A stretch of DNA of 64,000 nucleotides from Bacteroidota bacterium (lineage in GTDB: Bacteria; Bacteroidota; Ignavibacteria; Ignavibacteriales; Ignavibacteriaceae). The position numbers were made by a program, and so were the translations under genes. The stretch covers positions 1 through 64,000 of the forward strand of contig JADFLR010000020.1 in assembly GCA_022564295.1 (NCBI GenBank), written 5' to 3'. Position 1 is the stretch's first letter, and the number at the start of each line of letters is the position of its first letter. Of this stretch, positions 7,850-16,510 are shown one piece after another. The notes under the pieces are model-generated. The model ran no database searches and was not told where the DNA came from. It worked only from the letters and a program-made list of their open reading frames with translations.

Positions 7850-8542
7850 TTACTCTTCTTTCTTATCTTCATCTTTCATACTCTCCAGATCACCAATATT
7901 AACTTCGTAAAGAGCTGAATGAATTTTTTCCATCGGGACATCGTTGCCCTTAACCTCTACCATAAATCTTTTTGCAACAAGTACCTGTACTTCTCCATCC
8001 TGATATTTCGTATTGTATTTTTCATATGCTTTATGTCCCTTATATTCGAAAGTCCTTTCAAAACCATCATCTGATTCTTTATCAATTTCTGCCCACGACC
8101 AGGCAAAAGCTGTCATTCCTGCAAGACTCTTCATACTTCCCATATCCAAAATTGTGATTTTAATCTTTTGTTTGTTGTCTTCGGATTTATATTTGCCTTC
8201 AGCTTTTGAGACTTTAATACCAAAAGCATTTGTTTTTTCACCGCTAAAACCGGTTCGTTTCATATCATCAAACTCTTCGGGAAGTAATTCCTTCAGCTTC
8301 CTGAAATTTACAACTTCAACTTTTTCTCCACCTGACATCATATTTTCCAATTTTTTCATACTTTCAGTAAAATCATTATAATCTCCATTTTTGTTTTTAT
8401 CTACCTGCTTATCATCAGAACCATTGTTATTTGTTACATTGGGAGAAGTTTCCTGATTGGCATCATCTTTAGCTGATTTATCACATCCGGTAAAGAAGAT
8501 GAACAATAAAATTGAAATGAAAAGAGTTAATTTTTTTATCAT
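7850..8542 (-). CDS. Lipoprotein of unknown function
   Basis: A 230-residue lipoprotein. Residues 1-20 form a lipoprotein signal peptide ending in the lipobox FTGC, with Cys20 as the lipidation site. A low-complexity Asn/Asp/Lys linker (about 21-55) follows, then a mixed alpha/beta domain. A segment around 130-155 (LAGMTAFAWSWAEIDKESDDGFERTF) resembles periplasmic proteins seen next to Yip1 genes, but I cannot name a family. The ribosome binding site AGGAGGCAT precedes the ATG. Confidence 0.6.
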   Translation of the reverse strand: MIKKLTLFISILLFIFFTGCDKSAKDDANQETSPNVTNNNGSDDKQVDKNKNGDYNDFTESMKKLENMMSGGEKVEVVNFRKLKELLPEEFDDMKRTGFSGEKTNAFGIKVSKAEGKYKSEDNKQKIKITILDMGSMKSLAGMTAFAWSWAEIDKESDDGFERTFEYKGHKAYEKYNTKYQDGEVQVLVAKRFMVEVKGNDVPMEKIHSALYEVNIGDLESMKDEDKKEE

Positions 8543-8779
8543 AATGCCTCCTGATAATAAATTTATAATAAAAATGATTTTACAAACCGTCCCCTAACAA
8601 TTTTACGGAATAGTAATCTCCCTGAATGGATAACCCAAATCATCAAAATGATAGTAGATAATATTTCCATAAATCTCCGGAATGTTAGTCTTGTGCTTTA
8701 ATGTAATTAAAACTTAATGAAAATGTGAGACTGATACAAGAAAAGATTTGGCTTTTTTAATAGGCAGAAATTTTAGATG

Positions 8780-9967
8780 CTAATAGGAAAATTTTAACCT
8801 GAAGTAAAAGGAACTTCCGAATTCACCAAATTCAGTCAAAGTATCACCTTCAAATATCTGTGCGATAAACAGCAAATCAAAATTAGTGATCAGAGAATAA
8901 GCTGCTGATGGCACAATAACATAAGAACCGTCATCAGGATTAAAAATTCCGAACAGCGATCCTCTTAGCAAAGGAGTTATATCATAGGAAAATTCCTGGT
9001 AGATAGACCATCTTGATGGAGATAACATTCCTAAACTCAGTGCCTCTTCGAAAAAGATAAAAGTATTTTCTGTTTTACCATTATTATTATAAAGCATTTC
9101 GTTATGAATATAAAATGTGTTAGGAAATGTGTAATCAGCGGAAAGTGCAATTGCTACAAGCGGTTTATCAAATGATGAAAGTGATTCCTCACCAAAAACT
9201 TCATAAAGAGGATTTGTAAACGTGCGGTTTGGTGCTTCACTTACTGTTATTTCACCTCTGAATCCTGCAGAATAAATATCTCCAACCCAGGAACCGCCGA
9301 ACACCCATCGTTCATCTCTCATTCCGCCGATAAAATTAAAATCGTAATTGAATGAATTGATGCTCCACAATCCTGCTAAGATGGTATTCTTTTTTTCCTT
9401 TGCAGGTTTATAGCCGGCTTCCACTTTTGTAACTGCGCCTGTATAATATTGAGCTCTTACAGCATCAACTGCAGGCAATTCTTCATAATCAAAATCCAAC
9501 ACATTAAGCGGATTAAAAAGATCGGTTGGATTCCAAACCCATGCGGTTCCCCATGCAATTCTCTGTCTGCCTATGGTTATCTCAAAATCATCTTTAATCC
9601 AGTTGAACCAGAGCCGGTCAACCTCAAGATAACCGATAGATTTATTTTCATCCCACAATACTGCATCAAGCCGGACCCAATCTCTTGGTGTTTTAATAAA
9701 CTCAATATAGTTTAGCGCATTTTCAATTGTTTCACCATAAAATACTCTAAACCTTAATTCAAGGGCAGCGGTAAATGCTTCGGTTGGATACCAGCGCGTA
9801 TTTAAGCGTGCGTGAAGTAGATGATCGGAATATCTTTCTTCAGTATCCGGGAAACGGGTTGAACTGAACAAATATTTTGCATAACCGTAATAATCAAATG
9901 AGGAGAGCTGCGCCTCAATATTTATTAAAGGAATAAACAACAAAAGGAAAAAAAATTTAATTTGCAT
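8780..9967 (-). CDS. Outer-membrane beta-barrel protein (DUF1302/porin-like) of an ABC export locus
   Basis: About 395 residues. A signal peptide (MQIKFFFLLLFIPLINIEAQ) is followed by alternating aromatic/hydrophobic strands and a C-terminal Phe-rich strand ending in FSY, as in barrels. The segment IGRQRIAWGTAWVWNP-x-DLFNP (about 137-157) is the DUF1302-type signature. I place the start at the ATG at 9965-9967, which gives the signal peptide directly; a start 12 bases further up is possible. Its start overlaps the end of the ABC ATPase gene by 11 bases, so the barrel probably works with that transporter. Confidence 0.7.
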   Translation of the reverse strand: MQIKFFFLLLFIPLINIEAQLSSFDYYGYAKYLFSSTRFPDTEERYSDHLLHARLNTRWYPTEAFTAALELRFRVFYGETIENALNYIEFIKTPRDWVRLDAVLWDENKSIGYLEVDRLWFNWIKDDFEITIGRQRIAWGTAWVWNPTDLFNPLNVLDFDYEELPAVDAVRAQYYTGAVTKVEAGYKPAKEKKNTILAGLWSINSFNYDFNFIGGMRDERWVFGGSWVGDIYSAGFRGEITVSEAPNRTFTNPLYEVFGEESLSSFDKPLVAIALSADYTFPNTFYIHNEMLYNNNGKTENTFIFFEEALSLGMLSPSRWSIYQEFSYDITPLLRGSLFGIFNPDDGSYVIVPSAAYSLITNFDLLFIAQIFEGDTLTEFGEFGSSFYFRLKFSY

Positions 9968-10664
9968 TAGCCATTGCATTATCTGTTATCACATCCGATT
10001 CTATTGCTCCGTCGCGTAGAGTAACAACTCTGTGAGCACGCTTAATAACTCTTGCATCGTGAGTTGAAAAGATGAATGTCATCTTATGTTCTTTATTAAG
10101 CTTTTCCATTATATCAAGTAAATTATTAGCAGTTACAGAATCCAGATTTGCCGTTGGTTCATCAGCTAAAACAAAAGATGGTTTTGAAGCTAAGGCACGA
10201 GCTACCGCAACTCTTTGCTGCTGCCCGCCGGAAAGCTCGGTTGGCTTACTGTTTATTCTGTCTGAAAGATCGACTGCGGTGAGAAGTTCAACGGCTGTTC
10301 TTTCTCGTTCCTCTTTTTCAACACCTTGAAGCAGCATTATAAATTCAACATTTTCCTTTGCAGTGAAAACCGGGATTAAATTATATGCCTGAAATACAAA
10401 CCCAATATTATGAAGCCGGAAATCAATCATCTGATCGGTTTTGAATGTTGAAATGTCTGTTTCATCAATAATAATATTTCCTGATGTTGGCTTATCTAAT
10501 CCGCCAATAATATTCAGCAAAGTAGTTTTACCGGAACCCGATGGACCTACAATTGCAGTGAATTCTTCTTTTTCAATTATTAAGTCAACATCTTTTAGTG
10601 CTTGCACAGGCACAGCAGTATCATCATATATTTTTGTAATTTTTTTTAATTCTATAAGCGCCAT
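9957..10664 (-). CDS. ABC transporter ATP-binding protein (LolD/MacB type)
   Basis: A 235-residue ATPase: Walker A GPSGSGKTT at 40-48, Q-loop near 92, signature LSGGQQQRV at 144-152, Walker B FVLADEP at 164-170 and the switch His in STHD near 196. It energises the FtsX-type permeases encoded just upstream, as in LolCDE and MacB systems, which extract lipoproteins or expel substrates without crossing the membrane themselves. Start ATG at 10664 with AGGAGAAA upstream. Confidence 0.9.
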   Translation of the reverse strand: MALIELKKITKIYDDTAVPVQALKDVDLIIEKEEFTAIVGPSGSGKTTLLNIIGGLDKPTSGNIIIDETDISTFKTDQMIDFRLHNIGFVFQAYNLIPVFTAKENVEFIMLLQGVEKEERERTAVELLTAVDLSDRINSKPTELSGGQQQRVAVARALASKPSFVLADEPTANLDSVTANNLLDIMEKLNKEHKMTFIFSTHDARVIKRAHRVVTLRDGAIESDVITDNAMANAN

Positions 10665-10687
10665 AATTTATTTCTCCTGTTTATACC

Positions 10688-10703
10688 TGTCCGCCTCAGG
10701 CGG
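10688..10703. repeat. Palindrome TCCGCC-TCA-GGCGGA in the permease/ATPase gap
   Basis: A 6-bp perfect stem in the 54-base gap between permease and ATPase genes. On the minus strand it precedes the ATPase ribosome binding site; it lacks a T-run on that strand, so it is not a terminator for the operon. It may tune stability of the transcript. Confidence 0.4.
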
Positions 10704-10718
10704 AATTTTTCTTTTTTA

Positions 10719-11936
10719 TCATCCATAAGTTCTTATTGCATCAGCAGGACGAAGTTTTATAGTTTTGATTGATGGATAGATTGCAGCAAGAATTCCCGTT
10801 ATAACAATCATTGTAGTTAACACCCCATAAAAGTATAGAGGTAAAATCGGGTATAATATGGTCGGCATTCCCCAGGCAGATAATCCTTCAGAAAATAGTG
10901 AAAGATCGATTCCCTTATCAGAAAAATACCAGATGGTAAATGTGCCGAGTACCATCCCAATTATACCGCCAGAGAGCGATAGTAATATTGTTTCAATCAT
11001 TATAAGAAAAAATACTCTTACTCTCTTCATACCAACGGCTAACAATACGCCAAATTCTCTTACTCTATCTAACACGGACATAAGCATCGTGTTTGTAATT
11101 CCGAATAGAAGAGCAGCCATAATAATTGCAAGAAATATTTGCATTTCAATGATCAGAAACTCATACATCATTTCGAGTTCCGGGGCAAGGTCTTTCCAGG
11201 TTTCCACTACAAGTGAGGAATAATTTTCCTTTAAGATTGCTATAGTTGAATCTAAATCTTCCGAGGAAATTAACCTGATCGCTATTTCATTTACTACCGG
11301 ATCGCTGTTCATAGTTTTGTACAGATCAGACCTCCTAACAAAAACGTTAGATTTATCAAATGTTGAAGATTCCGTTTTGTAAATACCAACTATCCTGAAA
11401 GCGGCATAAGTAAGCGTTGTATCAATACTTTGAAAACTCAAAACCATTTTGGAGCGCAGCTTCAATCCAAGTTTGTCGGCAAGCTTTTCTCCTACGAGAA
11501 TTGGATTTCTTTTTATACCGTTAAAGTATTCACCTTCTGTTATATAATCTGCAATGGTTGTTACATTTTTTTCGCGGAATGGATCAACTCCTATAATATT
11601 CACTCCACGCGAAGAGCTTGGAGACAATGCCATTCCTTCAATCAATACTCTTGCCGTAACATCTTTTACAGCTTTAAGATTACTTATTTCATCAGCTAAT
11701 TTATTGCCATCCGGAATGTAATGTGATGTAAGACTTTCATCCTTAAATTCTTTTGTATGAATTTGAATATGGCTTAAGTTTCTGTCAATTGTTGAGTTTA
11801 CCGTTGTATCCCAGGAACCTATCATTACAGCAACTGAAAAAAGTCCTGACCACAAACCTAATGTAATAGCTGTTATAATTATTAAACTTCTTTTTTTATT
11901 ACGCCAGATATTTTTCCAGGCAAGATTAAATAACAT
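10719..11936 (-). CDS. ABC transporter permease, FtsX/MacB type (intact copy)
   Basis: A 405-residue inner-membrane permease. One N-terminal helix (about 20-42) is followed by a large periplasmic domain (45-265) and three C-terminal helices; the FtsX core includes DRVREFGVLLAVGMKR at about 287-302 and ends in the LRPADAIRTYG tail common to MacB-like permeases. It lies between a second, interrupted permease gene (15 bases upstream) and the ATPase. Such proteins usually work as a pair. Confidence 0.85.
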   Translation of the reverse strand: MLFNLAWKNIWRNKKRSLIIITAITLGLWSGLFSVAVMIGSWDTTVNSTIDRNLSHIQIHTKEFKDESLTSHYIPDGNKLADEISNLKAVKDVTARVLIEGMALSPSSSRGVNIIGVDPFREKNVTTIADYITEGEYFNGIKRNPILVGEKLADKLGLKLRSKMVLSFQSIDTTLTYAAFRIVGIYKTESSTFDKSNVFVRRSDLYKTMNSDPVVNEIAIRLISSEDLDSTIAILKENYSSLVVETWKDLAPELEMMYEFLIIEMQIFLAIIMAALLFGITNTMLMSVLDRVREFGVLLAVGMKRVRVFFLIMIETILLSLSGGIIGMVLGTFTIWYFSDKGIDLSLFSEGLSAWGMPTILYPILPLYFYGVLTTMIVITGILAAIYPSIKTIKLRPADAIRTYG

Positions 11937-11951
11937 ATCTTTTTATTTCCA

Positions 11952-13172
11952 TTATTTTCTCATAGCTTTAACAGGGTTCAGTTTTCTGATATATGATAAC
12001 GGATATAAAGCAGATATCATTGCAATCACAAGCACAGTTAAAAACTGATCGACAAAAATATTTGGGGCAAATCTAAAAGGAATAATCGGATCTAAACCAA
12101 ATTTTAGCATAACATCAGCCATCTCACCTGTTAACGGAATTGGATTTTGTTTTAGGTAATAAAGGATCGGAATACTTACGATTATTCCGGCTTACACACC
12201 TATGAACGAAAGAAACAGAGACTCCAGAAAGGAGACATAACTTAATCTCCATTTTTTCATCCCAATAGAAATTAAAATTCCAAACTCCCTGGTTTTTTCC
12301 GCAGTCATCATCATCACCGTTCCAAATATCCCAAAGCCGATCACCACATAAAGAATTCCTAACATAATTATGCCGCCTGCATTATCTATCTCAATACTTT
12401 GAACAAGTTCGGGCATTAATTCAGACCACATCATTACTTCATACTTTTCATCGAATAATTTTCTTACAGCCACGTGAACTTCATTTATTTTTTTTGCTTC
12501 ATCTATCATTATTGAAATGGTGGTAACTCTGTTCGGTGCAGCATAAAGCCACTGTGAATAATCCAAACTAAGATAAACCATTGTTTTGTTAAGAGCCGGA
12601 AGTGTGAAATTTATAATTCCTTCTACTTCTACCTGCGCTGCTGCCGTAACACCGTGATAACCCTGTCCGTACAAAACAACACTGTCGCCAATTCCAACTT
12701 TCAATACTGTTGCAAGCCCTTTCGCAATCATTACGCCCCGGGATTTTTCCGTAAGATATTTTCCGGAAATCAGTTTGCTTTTCAAATCAGTCATTTTATT
12801 TTCTAATTCAGGATGAATGCCAACAATGGAAGCAACTTTTGTTACATTGCCATACGAAATTAAACTGAATGATTCGAGACGGGGTGTGACAAGAGTAACG
12901 TGTTTTACAGAATCGATTTTACCAATTCTTGTCTGTGAAAGTTCCATACTTTTATCAATCGATCTTTTATCCCAGTATTCTTTTGCATGAACCTGGATAT
13001 AACCTGTGTACATACTTACCGATGCATCAACCATGTAATCGTAAGAACCTTCTTGCATTGAACGCATCAGAAGAGCAAAAATAACCGCAAAAAATATTGA
13101 TGCAGAAGCAATTAATGTTCTCCTCTTGTTGCGCCAGAGATTTCTCCATGCTAAAAGAAAATAAGTTTTCAT
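11952..13172 (-). pseudogene. ABC transporter permease, FtsX/MacB type, interrupted by one in-frame stop
   Basis: The frame from ATG at 13172 encodes 326 residues with the same layout as its neighbour (first helix, periplasmic domain, ETMM-like TAEKTREFGILISIGMKK core). It meets TAA at 12192-12194, right after LSFIGV. Read through this codon, the same frame continues for 79 residues: two more hydrophobic helices and a tail ending LNPVKAMRK, then TAA at 11952-11954, 15 bases before the next gene. Without the stop the protein would be about 406 residues, the same as its partner. One substitution, a sequencing error, or readthrough could explain it. As read, the protein would lack its last two helices and is likely non-functional. 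Confidence 0.8.
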
Positions 13173-13385
13173 ATGTTTGTGTTTCTAACCTCCGCAGTGG
13201 TTAAGTATGAATGCATGAATGTATTATTGCACGTAATGAATCTGGATTTTGCGTATAGATACATTTTGAAAAACTTTTCGAATCATTCCGCATGCACACA
13301 TTCAACCATGCACTCATACAAATTACCATTTCAGACATATAATCATTCCTTCATGTGCGAATAGATTTTTCATTCTCGTTTTATC
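13173..13385. other. 213-base gap inside the export locus
   Basis: No credible ORF. The region is wider than the other gaps of this locus, so a separate promoter for the permease-ATPase-barrel genes is possible, but no clear promoter motif or dyad is visible. Confidence 0.3.
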
Positions 13386-14138
13386 TTATCTCACCCTTTT
13401 CATATTCCGTTCAGAGAAAAATTCTTCATTTACATTATAATTGAATTCAATCTTGTTGTAAATAAAAACAGTTTTTTCACCGGGCCTGTCTATGGGAATC
13501 ATTTCCCAAACTGTTGGAATAGTCCTTCCGCCCATTTCCTTAATATCATTTCCGAGGTATGTTTTTACAATAAATTCATCCTCATCATAAAACTCTACCT
13601 TAAGCTGGAAATATTCATTTTTAGCGACCCAGATTAAAAGTTTACCCCATACAACTCCTGCATCGGGTTTGGGGACTGATTCAATTTTATAGCAATCATA
13701 TCCGGCAAATTTTTCTTCACCTACAATGGCGTGAGTGTAGTCGTTGACAACTGATGATTCTTTAACCAGGTCATCGTTTGTAAAATCAGATCCCATCCAC
13801 GATTGAAGCATCATAGAAGGCGGAATCTTTATAACCTTTTGTGCTGCGGGAATCCAGTTCCATACTTCCTTTTTTCGTTTAAGTGTTACGGATCCTTTAT
13901 CCCTCGCCGGTTCCGAGATATAGATCAGAGCATAATCCGGTTCTAATGACCAGTTTTTCATTGTAATTGTACGGGACCAGTCTGTTTTTATAACTGTCAT
14001 TGTAACTTCAGAATAACTGCTTTTCGACTTTATCAGTTCATCCGATTTTCTGATAATTTCCTTTGCATCCTGAGAATGACCAATTGCAGTAAGCAAAAAC
14101 AATACAGTTATAAAAGTATTTATTGATGAAATTTTCAT
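13386..14138 (-). CDS. Outer-membrane lipoprotein-sorting (LolA-like) protein
   Basis: A 250-residue periplasmic protein: signal peptide 1-22, then the single LolA/LolB-like domain (family of PF17131), with the typical opening DAKEIIRKSDELI, a WSRTITMKNW strand and a central WMGSDFTNDDLV segment. LolA-like proteins carry lipids or lipoproteins across the periplasm in a hydrophobic beta-sheet cup. Here it stands with two FtsX permeases, an ATPase and a barrel, suggesting a dedicated lipid/lipoprotein route. The start ATG overlaps the TetR stop by four bases. Confidence 0.85.
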   Translation of the reverse strand: MKISSINTFITVLFLLTAIGHSQDAKEIIRKSDELIKSKSSYSEVTMTVIKTDWSRTITMKNWSLEPDYALIYISEPARDKGSVTLKRKKEVWNWIPAAQKVIKIPPSMMLQSWMGSDFTNDDLVKESSVVNDYTHAIVGEEKFAGYDCYKIESVPKPDAGVVWGKLLIWVAKNEYFQLKVEFYDEDEFIVKTYLGNDIKEMGGRTIPTVWEMIPIDRPGEKTVFIYNKIEFNYNVNEEFFSERNMKRVR

Positions 14139-14734
14139 TTCTTTTTCTTTCGCTTTGGTTTACAATATTGCTCATAAAGTGCCTGCTTAATTTCTTCTAT
14201 GGGAAAATCATCCGGTGTGGCAATAAAATTTAATGCTAATCCATCGAAGTGAGTACCTAATAAAAATGAATGAAGTTCCGGATTATTACTTCCAAGTCCT
14301 TTGAATATCTCAGTCATCGTAGTAATAAAAAATTCACGGAATTGGTAGAATTTTTTTTCAAATTTTTTCTGTACGCGAGGTTGAACAAGCAGAACTGTAT
14401 AAAGCTGCCAATAGTGAAGGTTATTGGAAAGATTATTTAATGTTTCATCAATCAAACTTTTAAGTTTATCGGTTGGCTTATCGGATTTACTTAATCCATA
14501 ATCCAGTTCCATAATTTTGTTAAACCCTTCAAGTACAATTTCTTCAAGTAATTTTTCTTTATTCTTAAAATAATTATACATCAACCCTTTTGAAATTTTT
14601 GCTTTCTTTGCAATCTGTGCAATGGAAGTACCCTGATAACCGTTTTGTGCGAATAGCTCAAGTGCAACAGTAAGAATTTTATCCTTTCTTGTTTTTCTAA
14701 TTTTCTCAAATTGTTGTTTTGTTCTCGGTGACAT
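14135..14734 (-). CDS. TetR-family transcriptional regulator of the export locus
   Basis: A 199-residue regulator. The N-terminal helix-turn-helix is clear (about 19-63: ILTVALELFAQNGYQGTSIA, then KKAKISKGLMYNYFKNKEKLL). The ligand-binding C-terminal part is helical, with a very basic last stretch. It overlaps the LolA-like gene by four bases (ATGA), so it is co-expressed with the export locus. A palindrome TGAAC-GTTT-GTTCA lies 11 bases upstream of its ATG, consistent with autorepression. Confidence 0.9.
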   Translation of the reverse strand: MSPRTKQQFEKIRKTRKDKILTVALELFAQNGYQGTSIAQIAKKAKISKGLMYNYFKNKEKLLEEIVLEGFNKIMELDYGLSKSDKPTDKLKSLIDETLNNLSNNLHYWQLYTVLLVQPRVQKKFEKKFYQFREFFITTMTEIFKGLGSNNPELHSFLLGTHFDGLALNFIATPDDFPIEEIKQALYEQYCKPKRKKKK

Positions 14735-14744
14735 ATTTATTGAC

Positions 14745-14758
14745 TGAACGTTTGTTCA
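14745..14758. promoter_or_regulatory. Probable TetR operator
   Basis: TGAAC at 14745-14749 and GTTCA at 14754-14758 form a perfect dyad with a 4-base spacer, in the 105-base gap between the TetR start and the osmC stop. TGAAC-N4-GTTCA is a common TetR-family operator form. Confidence 0.6.
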
Positions 14759-14839
14759 AACATAATTGATTATTATGCAAGAAACAATAGAAAAGGTAGG
14801 AACTCTTTCAAAAATGTGCGCTACAATACAAAGTTGGGA

Positions 14840-15286
14840 CTACAATTTCATTAATACTGCAACAGGATCTTTAATCTTATAAGAATGATTTATCTTAATA
14901 GCTTTTTCTAACATTGCAGAAACGCCGCAATATTTTATTTGCGAAAGTTCAATAGCTCTTTCAACATCTTTTTCCGCTATGTTATCGCCATAGAACACAT
15001 ATTCCAAATCTATTATTGTAAATACTTTGGGATGTTCTTCTGTCATCTGAGCTGAAATATTAATTTCAAAGTCATCTAATTTAACACGTTTTTTTTGCAG
15101 AATAGAAACCACATCACTTGCTGTACAGCCGGCTAAACTAAGCAGCAAGAGTTCCTTCGGTCTGATTCCCGCATTACTGCCACCAAAGTCTTCCGGTCCG
15201 TCCATAGTTATCCAGTGATTTGAATCCGATTTACCGGCAAATGTAATTCCTTTAATCTGTTTCAAATATGCTTTTGAAGTTGTCAT
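14840..15286 (-). CDS. OsmC-family protein
   Basis: A 148-residue protein of the OsmC/Ohr fold. The two active-site cysteines are Cys54 (SLAGCTASDV) and Cys120 (IKYCGVSAML), each at the N-terminal end of a helix as in thiol peroxidases of organic hydroperoxides. It is upstream of tetR on the same strand but separated by the operator region, so it is probably a separate unit. Confidence 0.85.
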   Translation of the reverse strand: MTTSKAYLKQIKGITFAGKSDSNHWITMDGPEDFGGSNAGIRPKELLLLSLAGCTASDVVSILQKKRVKLDDFEINISAQMTEEHPKVFTIIDLEYVFYGDNIAEKDVERAIELSQIKYCGVSAMLEKAIKINHSYKIKDPVAVLMKL

Positions 15287-15417
15287 GTTTATCCTTTCAA
15301 ATCAAAATGTTATTCACTGAAGTTTGATGTCATAAAAGTAGATTAGTTTCAGTATTTTAAAAAGAAATTATCTAATATTATAACAGATATTTTTTCATAT
15401 TAAACAGGAGTAAAATT

Positions 15418-15627
15418 ATGTCCGAGCATGTTTATAAACACATCGAATTAACAGGTTCATCCAAAACTAGCCTTGAGGATGCAATACAGAACGCAGTTAA
15501 TAAAGCAGCAAAGTCTGTAAGAAATATGAGATGGTTTATCGTTACTGAACAAAGAGGTTATATCGAAAACAATGCCGTTGCATATTACCAGGTTACAATT
15601 AAAGTTGGATTTACTTTAGAGGATTAA
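15418..15627 (+). CDS. Dodecin family flavin-binding protein
   Basis: A 69-residue protein that fits dodecin end to end: VYKHIELTGSS opening, one helix (about 19-34), Trp39 that stacks on flavin, and the strand with YYQVTIKVGF near the C-terminus. Dodecins assemble into dodecamers that store or buffer riboflavin, FMN or CoA. Start ATG at 15418 with AGGAG 7 bases upstream. Confidence 0.92.
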   Translation: MSEHVYKHIELTGSSKTSLEDAIQNAVNKAAKSVRNMRWFIVTEQRGYIENNAVAYYQVTIKVGFTLED

Positions 15628-15637
15628 TATTTATTTA

Positions 15638-16474
15638 TTAATAATTTTCAAACCCATATTTTGATTGTTTTTTAAAATCAATTGCGTGCCGGAATTCTTC
15701 AATAAAATTATCCCGGTTACTAAAAATAAACTTTAAGGTGTCGATAAGGTAATTTTCAGGGACACCCCAACAATCAGGTATGCGACCAAGATTCAAAATT
15801 ATTCGATGAAGGTCTAATTGTAATAGTTTCGTAAACCAATTCTCGAATGGCTCAATTTCATATGTAAATCCTTCCCAAAATGGCGCCTGATCCGTTTGGA
15901 TGTTAATCCAATCATAAGGTTGTAATTCTTCCCATTCACCATTGTTACTTGAAAATGCTAAATCAAAATCTAAAAAATATATTTGTTTATCTCTATTCAC
16001 CTTTAAATTTTCATATTTGTGATAGTCACTCAAATAAATCCAGTGAGAGAACACCTTAAGACCAAAAATTTGCTCAAAATTTGGGGAGCCTTCTAATATT
16101 TTGAGAATGAATTTTCTATTTATTTCAGAAAAATCTTTATTAAGAAAAGATTTTGTTTGCGGCATACCAATGTCATCAAGTCCTTTAATATACTTTGATC
16201 CAACTCCTATATTACATTTATCGTCAAATAATTTTTCTTTGGAATTAACTTTTGAATAATTAGACTTACTTAATCTCACAAGAGAAACAGGTGGCCTACT
16301 AATTCCGAATTCTTGAGCTAATGTACCAGCCACGTATTCCGAAAATAATCTCTTAGAATTCTTACCTTGTTTTTTCAAGCGAATCACCCAGTCCCTATTA
16401 TCCGTACATCTCGTAACGAAACTGTTTGAAGTAGAATTCTTAATAAAATATTTTACTTCCTTAACATCAATCAT
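15638..16474 (-). CDS. HipA-like kinase-domain protein
   Basis: A 278-residue protein of the HipA-like family (PF20613 type). Visible marks: an N-lobe with WVIRLKKQGKNSKRLFSEYVAG (the Lys/Glu pair), a hinge-like GSKYIKG segment, a catalytic-loop-like YHKYENLKV with Asn near 177, and the FLDFDLAF metal-binding-like stretch near 187-194. True HipA toxins phosphorylate GltX and come with a HipB antitoxin; no HipB-type gene is next to it, so function is open. It ends 10 bases from the dodecin stop, convergent. Confidence 0.65.
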   Translation of the reverse strand: MIDVKEVKYFIKNSTSNSFVTRCTDNRDWVIRLKKQGKNSKRLFSEYVAGTLAQEFGISRPPVSLVRLSKSNYSKVNSKEKLFDDKCNIGVGSKYIKGLDDIGMPQTKSFLNKDFSEINRKFILKILEGSPNFEQIFGLKVFSHWIYLSDYHKYENLKVNRDKQIYFLDFDLAFSSNNGEWEELQPYDWINIQTDQAPFWEGFTYEIEPFENWFTKLLQLDLHRIILNLGRIPDCWGVPENYLIDTLKFIFSNRDNFIEEFRHAIDFKKQSKYGFENY

Positions 16475-16510
16475 AATTTAAAAATAAATAAATTATTTTG
16501 TGAGAAATAA

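Noticed and set aside
8013-8381. 122-codon plus-strand ORF
   Set aside because: Lies fully inside the lipoprotein gene on the other strand, has no ribosome binding site and low-complexity Ser/Phe content.
13173-13364. 63-codon plus-strand ORF in the gap of the export locus
   Set aside because: No ribosome binding site, opposite orientation to the operon, Cys/His/Tyr-rich noise-like composition.
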